From Cyprinodon diabolis (taxonomy: Eukaryota > Chordata > Actinopteri > Cyprinodontiformes > Cyprinodontidae): a stretch of 64,000 nt of DNA. A model generated the notes under the pieces. That model was not told the DNA's origin and did not search any database. It saw only the letters and a list, made by a program, of their open reading frames with translations. Each line of letters begins with the position of its first letter. Positions within the stretch are counted from its first letter, which is position 1. The position numbers and the translations under genes were made by a program. Location of the stretch: the NCBI GenBank assembly GCA_030533445.1, contig CM060068.1, positions 13,049,479 to 13,113,478 on the forward strand, read 5' to 3'. This document shows, piece after piece, positions 16,914 through 27,814 of the stretch.

Positions 16914-17962
16914 ACACAAAGCCCAGCAGATCACCTCCGGAGGAGGCTTGAGGAGCAGGACGCTCAAATCCTTGGACATGTCCATACCATCCGTGAGTTA
17001 CACAACAAACTTGAATATCAGAACCAAGTCTTGCAGAATTACGCTGGCTACATGGGAAATGCTAATGCTACGCCTGCAGTCCGTTCTGTTCCGGAACCAC
17101 TTCCGCCTCTAAGGTCACCGTCCCTGACGTCATTTCCTGAGTTCTGTCCGAGTCCTCCTGAAAGATTTTCAGGTAACCAAAAGGAGTGTAAAGGATTTTT
17201 TTTCAATGTTGTTTGCTTTTTGAACACTCTCCTGGCAGTTTTCCAAATGATAGGAAAAAGATTTCCTTCATTCTCTCTCAGCTTACTGGTCGAGCCCTTG
17301 AATGGGCGGAGACAAGGTTCTCTTCTGAGTCTAGTTTTTCATGTACGTTTTCTGAATTCATATCTGAGTTTTCTCAAGTTTTCAACCATGACTCAGATAA
17401 AACTATTGATTCCCGAGCCCTGCTAAATTTAAAACAGGGAGATTCCACAGTAGCTGAGTTCTCCATTGACTTCCGGGTTAAAGCCGCAGCCTCAGGATGG
17501 AACGAGTGTGCACTTAAGAGTGCTTACTTTAAGGCTTTGAATGACAACATTAAAGATGAACTCGCCACAATAGAAAACCTGCTAGTTTGGAGGATTTAAT
17601 ACGTTTGTCCATCAGGTTGGATAATAGACTTCGGACTAGAAATCACTCAAGGCAAAGAAACCTGAAATTTTCTGTTTCATCTCCTGCATTTAATAATGCT
17701 TCTGTTTTTTTCTGGTTCCTCAGAACCCAGTGCCAAGCCAAGGTCTAAGAATCAGACTCTTCCAGCGCCTGTCCAAATCTCTCATTTCTCTTCTTCAGAA
17801 GGAACGGAGGTTGAACCAATGCAAGTTGGACACACTAGGCTATCCCCTGAAGAGAGGCAACGTGGATTTAAGGCTAAACTGTGTCTGTATTGTGGTGAGA
17901 CTGGCCATTTTATCGCTTCATGCCAGGCTAAATCAAAAGCCAGGGCCCGTCAGAGGATGTGA
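16914..17962 (+). pseudogene. Gypsy gag remnant with CCHC zinc knuckle
   Basis: The frame starting near 16914 gives a charged helical stretch (LRRRLEEQDAQI). It shifts at an eight-T run at 17196-17203, continues in another frame (17213-17599) with capsid-like sequence such as LTGRALEWAE, hits a stop near 17597, and resumes in the frame ending at 17962. There it contains a zinc knuckle [14 protein letters not shown] (C-X2-C-X4-H-X4-C). Gag would form the particle and package RNA. At least two frame breaks and a stop make it non-functional as read. Confidence 0.85.
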
Positions 17963-18345
17963 GGAGTCTGACGGGCCACCTAAAATCTGAGAAAACTCCT
18001 CATTTGTTGTTGCCTGCAACTCTGTTCTTTTCTAACCAGAATCTCACCTTATCCGCATTCATCGACTCCGGCTGTGAAAGAAACCTGGTTGATTCAGACC
18101 TGGTCCAGGAGTTAAAAATTGAGACTGTTCCTTTAACTAAGCCTCTCAGAGTATCTGCTATCGATGGAAAGAAGCTTCATCAAGTCACTCATCAGACACA
18201 ACCCTTAGAACTGCTTATCTCTGGTAACCACCGGGAGATTTTTTTTTTTTTTGTTTTTCCTTCAGCTTGCTCTCCCCTGGTGCTTGGATTCGAGTGGTTG
18301 GAACGTCATAACCACCATATCAACTGGGCTGAACGTCACATTTAA
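17959..18345 (+). pseudogene. Gypsy protease remnant
   Basis: The frame contains FIDSGCERNLVD, the aspartic protease active-site region in the DSG form used by many Gypsy elements, and LVLGFEWLERH further on. A run of 14 T (18239-18252) encodes an unnatural string of phenylalanines, and the frame stops at 18343-18345 before joining reverse transcriptase. It would process the Gag-Pol polyprotein. It is short and separated from its neighbours by frame breaks. Confidence 0.8.
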
Positions 18346-18569
18346 TCCTGGTCCACCACCTGTCACGAATCATGTCTTCGTTCTGCGGCTCCTACTATTC
18401 AGTCCCCTAGAGGTAGGGGGGAGATGGACTCTCCTGACCTTATTTCTGTTCCTCCCGAGTATCATGATCTGGCACCAGTCTTCAGCAAGGTCAGTGCGAC
18501 GTCTCTTCCACCTCACAGACCATATGACTGCGCCATTTACTACCAGGAGCCCCTCTTCCCAGCAGTAGA

Positions 18570-19388
18570 TTGTATAACATTTCCAAACCAGAGCGTGAAA
18601 CCATGGAAAAATACATCAATGAATCTCTAGCTGCTGGAATAATTCTCCCATCTTCATCTCCTCTCGGTGCTGGTTTTTTCTTTGTGGGTAAAAAGGATGG
18701 TTCCCTGCGCCCCTGTATTGACTACAGGGGTTTGAATCAGATTACCGTCAAAAATAAATATCCCCTACCATTACTGGCATCAGCTTTTGAACCTGTACAA
18801 GGTGCTACAGTGTTCACCAAGCTCGATCTAAGAAACGCATACCACCTCCTTAGAATAAGAGAAGGGGATGAATGGAAAACAGCCTTTAAGACCCCCTTAG
18901 GGCAATTTAAGTACCTGGTCATGCCTTTTGGACTCACGAACGCTCCTGCCTGTTTCCAAGCTCTTGTTAATGACGTCCTCAGAGATTTTTTGAATGTTTT
19001 TGTTTTTGTCTACATCGATGATATTTTGATCTACTCCAAGAACCTCTCAGACCACAGGAAACATGTTCGTTTAGTCCTTCAGAGGCTACTAGAAAATAAA
19101 CTTTTTGTGAAAGCTGAAAAATGTGAATTTCATCAACAATCTGTCACTTTTCTAGGGTTTGTGCTCGAGGGCGGGCAGGTGAAGCCATCAGAAGACAAGA
19201 TAAAGGCAGTTCTGGAGTGGCCTACACCTGAAAACCGCAAGCAACTTCAGAGATTTCTTGGGTTTGCAAATTTTTACAGGAGGTTCATAAGGAACTATAG
19301 CCAGACAGCTCTACCCCTCACAGCTCTTACCTCTGTCAAGAAAACTTTTCAATGGACCCCAGAAGCCGAAGATGCCTTTAATAAATAA
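18570..19388 (+). pseudogene. Gypsy reverse transcriptase domain
   Basis: An open frame of 272 codons holds the recognisable reverse transcriptase motifs in order: [21 protein letters not shown] with its catalytic aspartate, [13 protein letters not shown], and the YIDD catalytic box in [12 protein letters not shown], followed by the thumb-like [12 protein letters not shown]. The sequence just before it (from about 18424, with [10 protein letters not shown] and [11 protein letters not shown]) belongs to the same protein in another frame. It ends at TAA in AATAAATAAA beside a ten-A run, where the frame towards RNase H is lost. Catalytic residues are intact, but the polyprotein is not. Confidence 0.9.
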
Positions 19389-19397
19389 AAAAAAAAC

Positions 19398-20128
19398 TCT
19401 TTTCCAGTGCCCCCATCTTGGTCCAGCCTGATCCTACGAAACAGTTCATCCTTGAGGTTGATGCATCTGATTCCGGCGTAGGAGCTGTGTTATCACAGCA
19501 GTCAGATTCTGACCAGAAAACTCACCCATGTGCATTCTTTTCACGCAGACTCTCTCCAGCCGAGCAAAATTATGATGTTGGAGACCAAGAACTGGCTATT
19601 AAGCTCGCCCTGGAGGAATGGAGACACTGGCTCGAGGGGGCTGAGCCTCCAGTACTGGTTTGGACTGACCACAAGAACCTGGCTTATATCCAATCGGCAA
19701 AGAGATTCAACCCACGGCATTCAAGGTGGTCCTTGTTCTTCTCACGTTTCAATCTCATCATTTCCTACAGACCTGGTTCCAAGAACGTCAAGCCCGACTC
19801 TCTCTCTCGTCTGTATTCCACCGATCAACCTGAGACACCCGAACCTGTTCTCCCAGCCTCATGTACAGTTGGAGCCATTTCCTGGGAGATCACTGATCTG
19901 ATCAACTCTGCCCTGGCCTCTGAACCTGACCCAGGTAATGGTCCTCCTAATAAAATGTATGTCCCGTCTTCCGTCAGATCCCGCCTCATCCAGTGGATGC
20001 ACGCAGCGAAATTCTCGGCCCATCCTGGAGTGAGCAGAACCATCGCCCTCATAAACAGACGATTTTGGTGGCCGTCTCTGCATAAAGACGTTAAAGAGTA
20101 CGTTCTGGCTTGTCCCATCTGCGCCTGA
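19398..20128 (+). pseudogene. Gypsy RNase H and integrase zinc-binding domain
   Basis: The frame has the RNase H core ([18 protein letters not shown] with the first catalytic aspartate, [10 protein letters not shown], and VWTDHKNL). It continues to the integrase N-terminal H2C2-type region with [18 protein letters not shown] and ending CPICA, then a TGA at 20126-20128. RNase H removes template RNA during copying. The stop falls just inside the zinc-binding module, where homologous elements read on. Confidence 0.88.
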
Positions 20129-21017
20129 AACAAGACCTCTCACCAATCACCTTCTGGCCTGCTGCATCCTCTACCTGTTCCAACCCGTCCCTGGTCTCAT
20201 ATCGCTGTAGACTTTGTCACCGGTCTCCCGATTTCTAGAGGTATGACTACAATCTTAGCCATCGTCGATCATTTTTCCAAGGCCTTATTCCCCTGAGAAA
20301 GCTCCTCACTGCATTCCAGACGGCTCAACTCCTCGTGAAGCATGTTTTCCGCCTCCATGGTATTCCTCAAGATATCCTCTCAGATCGTGGTCCCCAGTTC
20401 ATCTCACAGGTCTGGAAAGCCTTCTGCTAAGCATTAAATTGCAAATCATCTCTCACCTCTGGTTATCATCCTCAGTCTAATGGGCAGACGGAGAGGATGA
20501 CCCAGCAACTCGAGTCTACTCTCCGCTGCCTTACTTCCAACAATCCTACTGACTGGAGTCAGTTCCTGACTTGGATTGAGTACGCGCACAATTCCCTGAG
20601 ATCTGCTTCTACTGGTTTATCCCCCTTTCAAGTATCCATGGGTTATGAGCCTCCACTCTTCCCCGCAGACGAGAGAGAGATCGCGGTCAGGTCAGTCCAT
20701 CATCACATCCGCCGTTGCCAACGTATCTGGAAAGATACTATCACCACCCTCACCCGCTCATCTGCCTCAACCAAGAGGTTTGCCGACTCCAAGAGACGTC
20801 CCGCCCCTGACTACACTCCAGACCAAGAAGTTTGGCTGTCGACACGAGACATTCCCCTTAAGGCCATGTCAAAAAAACTTTCACCCAGGTTCATCGGTCC
20901 GTACAAGATCGATCAGATAATTAATCCCTCTGCTGTCCGCCTGCACCTGCCACCTTCTCTGCGCATCCATCCTACATTCCATGTCTCTCAGATAAAGCCT
21001 GTCATCACGAGTTCTCT
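20129..21017 (+). pseudogene. Gypsy integrase core and C-terminal relic
   Basis: 20129-20496 shows the catalytic core in broken frames, with the phrases [12 protein letters not shown] and IVDHFSKA before an in-frame TGA. From 20497 a frame reads through the rest of the core ([19 protein letters not shown]) into the C-terminal domain ([32 protein letters not shown]). That frame runs straight into LTR sequence at 21018, so the natural C-terminus, any chromodomain and the polypurine tract are gone. Confidence 0.85.
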
Positions 21018-21466
21018 GTCTCTGTCTTCTCGCTCACAGGAAACTTGTCTCTTGTCTGAAGCTCTGGATGAGCTTATCCTGTTACCTGCCTGCCTGCCCT
21101 AGAGAGCCAAACCTGAAGATCTAACTCTGGAAGCCACCTGCTGCTCTTAGGGAAAGAGCTAATCACTCCAACCAAGGTCTGTGCTGAACCAACAGTCTCT
21201 GGACCCAACCGGTTCCCCCTCTCAGAAAGGAAAGCCTGGACCTCTTCAAGGTATTCTCAGAAACATCTGAAAAGCAACGATTCATCTGTTAACCTGGCTA
21301 ATCAAACTATCCGTCTCTGCAGACGCCTGAGAATCCCGCCCGGACCAGTTTACCTGAATCCAGTTCATGTTATCTTTTTGCAACCTTTAATAAACTCTGT
21401 TGAACTTTTTATCAGTCTCCAAGTGGTGTTCTGCATGTGGGTTTGATTCCTAAACCAACCATGACA
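21018..21466 (+). repeat. Gypsy 3' LTR, 5'-truncated
   Basis: The sequence from GTCTCTGTCTTCTCGCTCAC to CATGACA corresponds to 16503-16899 of the 5' LTR and keeps about 52 bases that the 5' copy lost. The first 230 bases are missing. The junction with integrase sits in TCTCTGTCTCTG, which suggests deletion through short homology. Confidence 0.9.
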
Positions 21467-21490
21467 GAAAGAAAGAAAGAAAGAAAGAAA
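21467..21490. repeat. (GAAA)n microsatellite, right part
   Basis: Six GAAA units continuing the tract at 16177-16272 on the other side of the Gypsy element. Confidence 0.93.
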
Positions 21491-23336
21491 CTAACTAACT
21501 CACTGGTTCATGATGACATGATGATAAGTTTAGCAGAAATACCCTCATAGCCTAATTTGACCAAGGTCTTTTCCTTGAGATAAAACATGATATTAGGTGT
21601 TTTGCTGTTGTGCTCGACATATAAAATTAGTAGACCTATGAGAAAGCAGCTACTAATTGCTTCTCTGTCTTCAAATTCATATTCAGCACACAGAAGGTTA
21701 TTCTCTCAAGTGCTGCACAAATAAGAATGATGGACACTTTGTCTGGAGAGGAATGCAAGGCATTCTTGGTCATCAGAAAAAAAATAAGAAATAAGTAAAT
21801 TTGAAGGTGAGCTGTGACAAAGATTTGGAATAATTTAACTTTGAATATTCTTAAGGTCAGGGATTGTTTACAGCTTCTTCTACAGCTACACTCTTAAGGA
21901 ATTGTGGACATCAAATATGAGAAAACAGCCCTATAATAAACATCTTTTACAATAGAACTAGATATGTCAGTAAATTTCCTAAATTTTTCCCTCTCTCTGT
22001 TTCTTAATGTATAACTTGATGTTCCCGAGGTTGACAGAGGAACTTTTGTTTTGTTAGAATTTACATATTAATAGGTTGTCGACCAAATTCCAACAGAACA
22101 TTTAAGAAATAGAGAGACTGGAAGCCCCAATTATTGAGCTCTAATTGAACCCTGCTAAGCTTACCAGCCACATTATTTCAGCAAGATATTATATTGCTGA
22201 ATTCTTGTTGTGTTTTGCTTGTTGGCTTCCTATAAGAGTTTAGAGAACCTTCACAGTTTAATGGAAAAGACCATGAGTGTTGTTAATCAGAAATACTTTG
22301 TCTGACTGCATTTTACCTGTATATATACAGGGGAAAAAAACAAACAGCAAAAAAAAAAAGGTTAACATTATATTTAGATCTCAATTTGTTAATCCAAGGC
22401 ATAATAAGTGGACGCTTTGTGCTTTTGATTTTTTTTTTGATGGCAAACATGGATTCAGCTTTAATTTTCCTTCCCCAGTTTCTCTTCTGACTCAAGGCCG
22501 TGCTTTTTTGACCTCTTATTAATTTTAAGGTGGAATGGCTTCACAGCAATAATCACTGCTAGTTCAAGACAGTAACCACAGAACATTCAGAGCTTTTACT
22601 TGATATTGCCAAAGTCTCCAACAACACAGAGCAAAGTTGCAGAGTAGTCACTAGTTGCACTTTTGGAACAAGAAAAGCAGCTGGAGGAATCGCCAAGCTG
22701 CCAACAGTGACTAGTTGCTGCTTAGTAAAGGCTGTGTCCCTCACTGTGCCACTAGCAGAGAAAAAATGTCCTGGGTTGCCCCAGCTCACTGCCTATTGCT
22801 TATAAGAAAAACCGGGAATCAGTCAATCGCGAAATCAATTAGTCAGTTGTTATTTTTTTGATAGAGTGTAATGATGCATTATGTAAAAAGCATTTTTCTT
22901 AATCAGGCAAAAGAAATTCATTTATAGCTTCTGTAACTACTGGGCATCCTGGGTCATCCTTGGCCTTTTTAGGGCTATTAAAGTCCATCTATAGTACATG
23001 ACATTACCACACTATAGATAATATGGTCAGGATACAACCTATTCGGTGATGGTAAAAGTTTTTAAGCAGAGGTGGAGGGGGAAATGGTTCCTCCTCATCA
23101 TTTTTGGGAGGGAGGGAGAGGAGAAGGAAATGCTAATATAATTACTCACTACTCACAATGCAACTTATCAAATCTAAAATGGATTGCAGATCCAGTTTCT
23201 GGCTCTATATTTAGCACGTCCTGGTGCAGAACATCCAGAAATGTCTTAGCATTGTGAGAAAAAACACTATTTTAATTACAGGCAGGAGAAAAGAATATAT
23301 TGTGAAAGTTTCAACTTGGACAGTCAGAAACTAATA
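21491..23336. other. Intronic DNA, nothing recognised
   Basis: No coding frame, splice-flanked exon or terminal repeat was identified. A short locally repeated phrase (AGTCACTAGTTGC near 22645 and GTGACTAGTTGCTG near 22707) hints at an old repeat. Confidence 0.4.
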
Positions 23337-23344
23337 GTAGAGAC

Positions 23345-24658
23345 CAGTGGCGGCCGGCCCATAGGGGGCGCTGGGGCACCGCCCTCCCTGATAGGAAGAG
23401 AGAAACGTAAAATATATTTTTAGAAATTAACTCATAAATGTCAGTTTTACTCTCTAGAGTGTGTACCTATAAGCAAAACATATTATATAAACTACATTTC
23501 CCTACCTACTGTCATTCATTTGTGGATTTCCACAGACAGACTCCTACCGTCTCTGTCTTGGGGCGCTGATCAGACAGACCCATATTTGCAGAGAATCTGT
23601 CAATCATGTACTATTGCTAGGTGAATTTAATGGCCAATCAGCGTCTCAGAACTTTATGGTCTTGGGGCGCTGAAAATACGGTGCTTTAACAGGCTTCTGC
23701 ACCCAAGCGCAGGTGCAGACAATTAGAGGGACGATGGCGAACGTAACGAGCGAGATGCAGCTTCCACCAAATTCGGTGAGATCCTTATTTATCTACCCGT
23801 TTGCCAGAAGAACATCCCTGTTGTAGGATATGAAAATTTCCTGTCATGGTTATTGTGATTGCGACGAATCCACCTCGTCGCTTAAAACTTTGCGTGCCAC
23901 ACACACATTCCTGTTATACTGTGTTTGTGAGGACCAATCCGCTCGCGCTGAGCCCAGTAGCTCAATTAACTTAATACACACAAGCTGTTCCTGGTTACCT
24001 GCTGGCGTATTGAGGGTGCACACTTAATATTTCAGTGGGGTTAGCCGTGTGTGTGTGTGTGCTACGGGGACTTGTCATCTTCAGTCTGGCTGCGTCTTTG
24101 CTGGGTTCAAACCCAGTTTGGTGTAATTGAATAAGTCAATGAATCTGTGTAAAAGAATTAAGTTGTAAAAATTATTTGTTTGTTTTTGTACATCAATTGT
24201 TTGTGGAGGTAATATATGGACAAAACTGATTTATGAGAAGAAATCAGAAATAAGAGAGCCTGAGGTGAGGGGCTTAAACTATTTAATGAGGGCTGTGGGA
24301 AGAAGAGCGGCCATTTCTGTTTTCTGGTTCTTTGTTACATTGCTGGTAACTGGAGAGAGGCTGAGGCCCAGAGGATCTTGTATATGTTTAGTTTCTTTTG
24401 CACCCTGTTTTGAGTTTTTGAGCACAATAAATCACCAACACCGGTAACCCGACTGAGCCTGGATTCTTGGAGGCCAAAGAACCCTGTCACAGTGACCAAA
24501 ATCATCACTGTTACTGTTATTATATAGTAAATTAAATCATTACTGTTAAATTGTATGTATTGTGCAATTGTTTATTTGAATTCTTATTCCGGATTAGTTG
24601 GAGACATACACTAGGCTATATCAGCCCCACCAAAAATATTTTTCACCAGCCGCCACTA
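23345..24658. mobile_element. hAT element, non-autonomous, CAGTGGCGGC ends
   Basis: A 1314-bp element starts CAGTGGCGGC and ends GCCGCCACTA. It is flanked by a perfect 8-bp duplication GTAGAGAC (23337-23344, 24659-24666). It encodes no transposase. Inside, an ATG at 23734 opens a 14-codon exon-like stretch ending at a consensus donor (TTCG|GTGAGA), and AATAAA lies at 24426-24431, so it may carry exon and polyadenylation signals from an autonomous parent or a captured gene. Confidence 0.9.
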
Positions 24659-25206
24659 GTAGAGACATACTGTCTACTTGAAAATAACTGATGCTATTTT
24701 TGAGGGCTTATATTTTTGAGGGCTTATTTGGAACCAATTACGAATAGAAGCCATACCATATCCCCCTGGTAAACTCCTTGCAGCACTGCACTTTCTTTGA
24801 GCTAGATGCATTATTCCAACGTACCTTTGCAGTCAGTTGTGTCTCCTAGAGCAGTTTTTCTATGGTTTTTTAGAATTAAGAGGGAGGACTTTCCATGCCT
24901 ATACAGTATGGATTCCCAAATATTGACAAGGAAGGAACACCAATCAGCAGCCTTAACTCAGTAACATACAACATTGCTAAACAGCTTGCTAATATTTTAG
25001 CCCCATTGGTGGGAAACTCACCACATCACAAAGAAAACTCCTAAGACTTTACAAACAAAGTCAAAAATTTAAAGATGGTGCCAGGAGAAACCCTGGTGTC
25101 TTTTGAGTTGCTTCTCTTTTCACGTACATACCTATATCAGAGGCAGTAGAAACAGTCAGGAAACGTCTTCAACAAGGCAGTGACCAAAACAACAAGACTA
25201 ATTTGT

Positions 25207-25824
25207 TAGGGATGCACGATATAATTGGCCCCCTATCGGTATCGGCCTGTATCGGCCTTAAAACTGAAAATCGGACATCGGCAAGTCTAAAAAAAAAAAT
25301 AAAATACTACTTCTTCTTCTTCCTCAAAAACTTCTTTTTTACAGACTTAAAAACTTCTAAAGACGAGGAAAAAATATTGATACATTAAAATATCACAATA
25401 TCTTCATATGCTGATATATTGCCATTTAAAAACACCTTATCAATCTCTTTTACTAATGAAATATTGCTATATGTCATCGTTATGCTACGAAATCCCCCGA
25501 AAATTCACGAAATTTTGCCAATCTCACAAGAATTTGCAAAATATCACGAGAGTTTGTAACAGAACGATGAAATTTCATGAGATTTCGAACGTAAAATAGA
25601 TCGATACCGCGTTTTTAAAAATCTATTTGATATCAGCATATGAAAATATATTTGAGTATATTGTTTTTCAAAGTATCAGAAATGGATAACAGAACTGCTA
25701 TTTTCAATGACTACTTATTTTTGTCCAGCTTTAACATCAGTATCGATATCGGTTATCGGCTACATGAGTTTTAAAATATCGGCATATCGGATATTGGCCA
25801 AAATCCCAATATCGTGCATCCCTA
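25207..25824. mobile_element. hAT MITE with TAGGGATGCACGATAT ends
   Basis: A 618-bp element with terminal inverted repeats TAGGGATGCACGATAT and ATATCGTGCATCCCTA and a perfect 8-bp duplication TAATTTGT (25199-25206, 25825-25832). Both sides carry subterminal TATCGG/CCGATA words, as in hAT elements. There is no transposase frame. Its right duplication overlaps the first three bases of the neighbouring solo LTR, so it inserted exactly at the LTR edge, after the LTR. Confidence 0.9.
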
Positions 25825-25829
25825 TAATT

Positions 25830-26598
25830 TGTCATGATGGGTTATGGAATCTAGCCTATATGCAGAACAACTCGGAGGCAGGGAAAAAGTTCAAAGGTTT
25901 ATTTACAAAGATGTATATACGTAAATGAGGACAGGACCAAGGTGGGAAGACTGGTCAGGAATTGGTTCACCGCTGATCTGGACAGGAGCAGAGCTGCAGA
26001 GAGAGGGGAACCTTGTGGGTCCAGAGGCAGTTGACAGGCCGAGGGCTGAGGGCTAGCAGAGCTGAGTGCAGGTAGGCTGATTCCTGATGAGCTCTCTCTC
26101 TCTCTCTAGAGAGCTGGGCTGAGACGGTCAGAGTGCAGGCTGGCAGACTCCAGGCTTGTCTCTCTCTCTCTTGAGGACCTGGCTGAGGTGGAGGCAGAGC
26201 TTACGGTGTGCTTGAAGGCAGATCACTGACAGAGTCTCTCTCCAGGTTATCCTCTGAGGGCGGGCAGGCAGAATACTGACTGAAGAGGCCCTCCAGAGTT
26301 CAACTGAGAACGGGCAGGCAGATATCCAGCAGAGTAAACTCTCCAGAGTTTCAGGTTAACGGGCAGGATCAACTGTTACTGGCAAACACTCTGGCGCTGG
26401 AGTGTTAGTCTCCTCCTCCTTAAGTAGGCCCAAGGCTGATGAGGAGATGAAAAACAGGTGTTGCAGGTGAGCAGAAGCCCTCAGGAAGGGATCCTTGGCG
26501 CCCTCTGGTGGGCGGGCCTCTGGATCCCAACAGACAGCAGAAGCCCTCAGGAAGGGATCCTCGGCGCCCTCTGGTGGGCAAACCTCCGGATCCCAACA
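25830..26598 (-). mobile_element. Gypsy solo LTR, minus strand, with duplicated terminus
   Basis: On the plus strand it starts TGTCATGATG and ends GGATCCCAACA, i.e. TGTTGGGATC to CATGACA on the minus strand, the same termini as the other Gypsy LTRs here. It is a diverged family member. Its outer end is present twice in tandem (units at 26470-26535 and 26536-26598), each with GGCGCCCTCTGGTGGGC. CT-rich runs occur near 26095-26175. Flanks TAATT and TAACA do not form a convincing duplication. It interrupts the Penelope-like element. Confidence 0.8.
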
Positions 26599-26925
26599 TA
26601 ACATTGACCTTTGTCTTTCCATTGTAGCCAATCTTTACATGAAAGAAATGGAAAATGGAGCTTTGGACTCCTTCAGAGGAACACCACCAAGCCAATTGTT
26701 TAGAGATGTAAATGACACATACATCAAAATCCAGCTAAAAGAAGTGGAGGCTTACACAAGACACATCATCACATCAAATGCGTAGCAAGTGTGTTGTTAA
26801 CTCCAAATTGAGGATGTATTAGCGCCCCCACGTCAGCGCATGTCACTGCATGAACTGCAGGTAAATTAATGCGCTGCTCTCAACTGAGTTGAATGGGACA
26901 CTGTGCGGCCGCTACGCATTTTTTT

Positions 26926-26981
26926 TAAAATTGACAGGTAAGAAATGTTGTTCTGGTAACGTTTCTTACCTGTCAATTTTA
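26926..26981. other. Perfect 20-bp inverted repeat with 16-base loop
   Basis: Bases 26926-26945 and 26962-26981 are exact reverse complements, separated by 16 bases. The left arm contains CAG|GTAAGAA, a near-ideal splice donor. It lies in the 5' untranslated part of the hAT relic, about 70 bases before the splice acceptor (TTTGTAG) and ATG at 27048. Confidence 0.9.
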
Positions 26982-27047
26982 TTATTTTCCCAGTGAAAAC
27001 ACATGATTTATATGCTACTAACTGAAAATTACTGCATTGGTTTGTAG

Positions 27048-27117
27048 ATGGATATCAGGAAATTCCTCACACGAAGCAGAGACAGGGAAGCAGTAAAACA
27101 AGATGAGAGAGAGGGAG
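27048..27117 (+). pseudogene. hAT transposase first coding exon relic
   Basis: ATG directly after an acceptor (TTTGTAG) gives MDIRKFLTRSRDREAV, a start typical of hAT transposases that carry a TTF-type zinc finger. The exon ends at a donor GAG|GTAAGG (27118). A following exon from about 27234 leads to HYPQDKFGVKKTF, the start of a TTF-type zinc-finger region, and is then closed by a stop. The gene cannot make a transposase because the core is missing. Confidence 0.6.
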
Positions 27118-27493
27118 GTAAGGTCCCGTGATGAATTAGTCATTTAAGCTAACTAGTTACATAAGGAGCGTTATAAGCAATATATTAGATATTTACATAA
27201 TTATAAATTTAAGTTTTTTAATGTTTGCTGTAGAGAATGAGAATGAAGGTACTGGAGTAGGAAAGGGAGGAGGAGGCGAGACTGATAGGCAAGAGGCAGG
27301 TGAGAGACAGGAGAGACAGGACCATGAAGGTGATGAGGATGCAACAACCAGCTTCCACAAACAAGAAGGGGACATTAGTGACTTAGGGGGAGAACATGAT
27401 GGTCCTAGACAAGTGAATTTGTCCCACTATCCCCAGGACAAATTTGGAGTAAAAAAAACTTTCATTTAATTCAAAATGGTTTGAAAGCTTTTT

Positions 27494-27814
27494 ATGGTTG
27501 AAAAAGAAATCCTTGTCATCAAGGATATGCAGTGTGTTTTCAACTTGCTTGATAACACCATATTCCCCACACTAACGCAGGTCATCCAGATCCCCCTCAC
27601 AATCCCAGTCAACAGCTGGAGTTGTGAAAGGTCATTCAGTGTGTTGAGAAAGCTCCACACTTGGCTGAGGTGCACAATGGGAGAAGACAGGCTCCATCAT
27701 CTTGCTATTTTATCAGTTGAAAAGGAAGAACTTTCTAAGCTGAGTCGCAGTCTAGTGATTGACCGCTTTGCAAAAATGAAAAATAGGAGGTACACTTTAA
27801 TGCTCAAAAAATAA
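27494..27814 (+). pseudogene. hAT transposase C-terminal dimerisation domain relic
   Basis: The open frame contains NSWSCERSFSVLRKLHTWLR and MGEDRLHHLAIL, the conserved C-terminal hAT dimerisation segment (SxxxERxFSxL.. type), ending in MKNRRYTLMLKK. It normally brings transposase monomers together. It directly follows the truncated zinc-finger part, so an internal deletion removed the DDE core. The composition is protein-like, but the gene is not functional. Confidence 0.8.

Larger units (their letters stand above)
16273..21466 (+). mobile_element. Tf1/sushi-type Gypsy LTR retrotransposon, defective
   Basis: Order: 5' LTR, primer-binding segment, gag with a zinc knuckle, protease, reverse transcriptase, RNase H, integrase, partial 3' LTR. 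This is the Ty3/Gypsy order (integrase after RNase H). Target duplication GAAAG is compatible with both edges but lies in a GAAA microsatellite, so it is weak evidence. The element cannot be autonomous: gag and pol are broken by several frameshifts and stops, and a deletion removed the end of pol, the polypurine tract and the first 230 bases of the 3' LTR. Any chromodomain at the end of integrase is missing for the same reason. Confidence 0.93.

Noticed and set aside
24042..24483. Possible solo LTR (TGTG...CACA with AATAAA) inside the hAT element at 23345
   Set aside because: No direct duplication flanks it and the TG start falls in a GT run, so the ends cannot be fixed. It is kept only as a possibility in the hAT finding.
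26420..26785. Overlapping open frames at 26356-26785 as a gene
   Set aside because: They read across the edge of a solo LTR into a Penelope-like fragment. Only the part after 26599 is protein-like, and it belongs to the Penelope reverse transcriptase.
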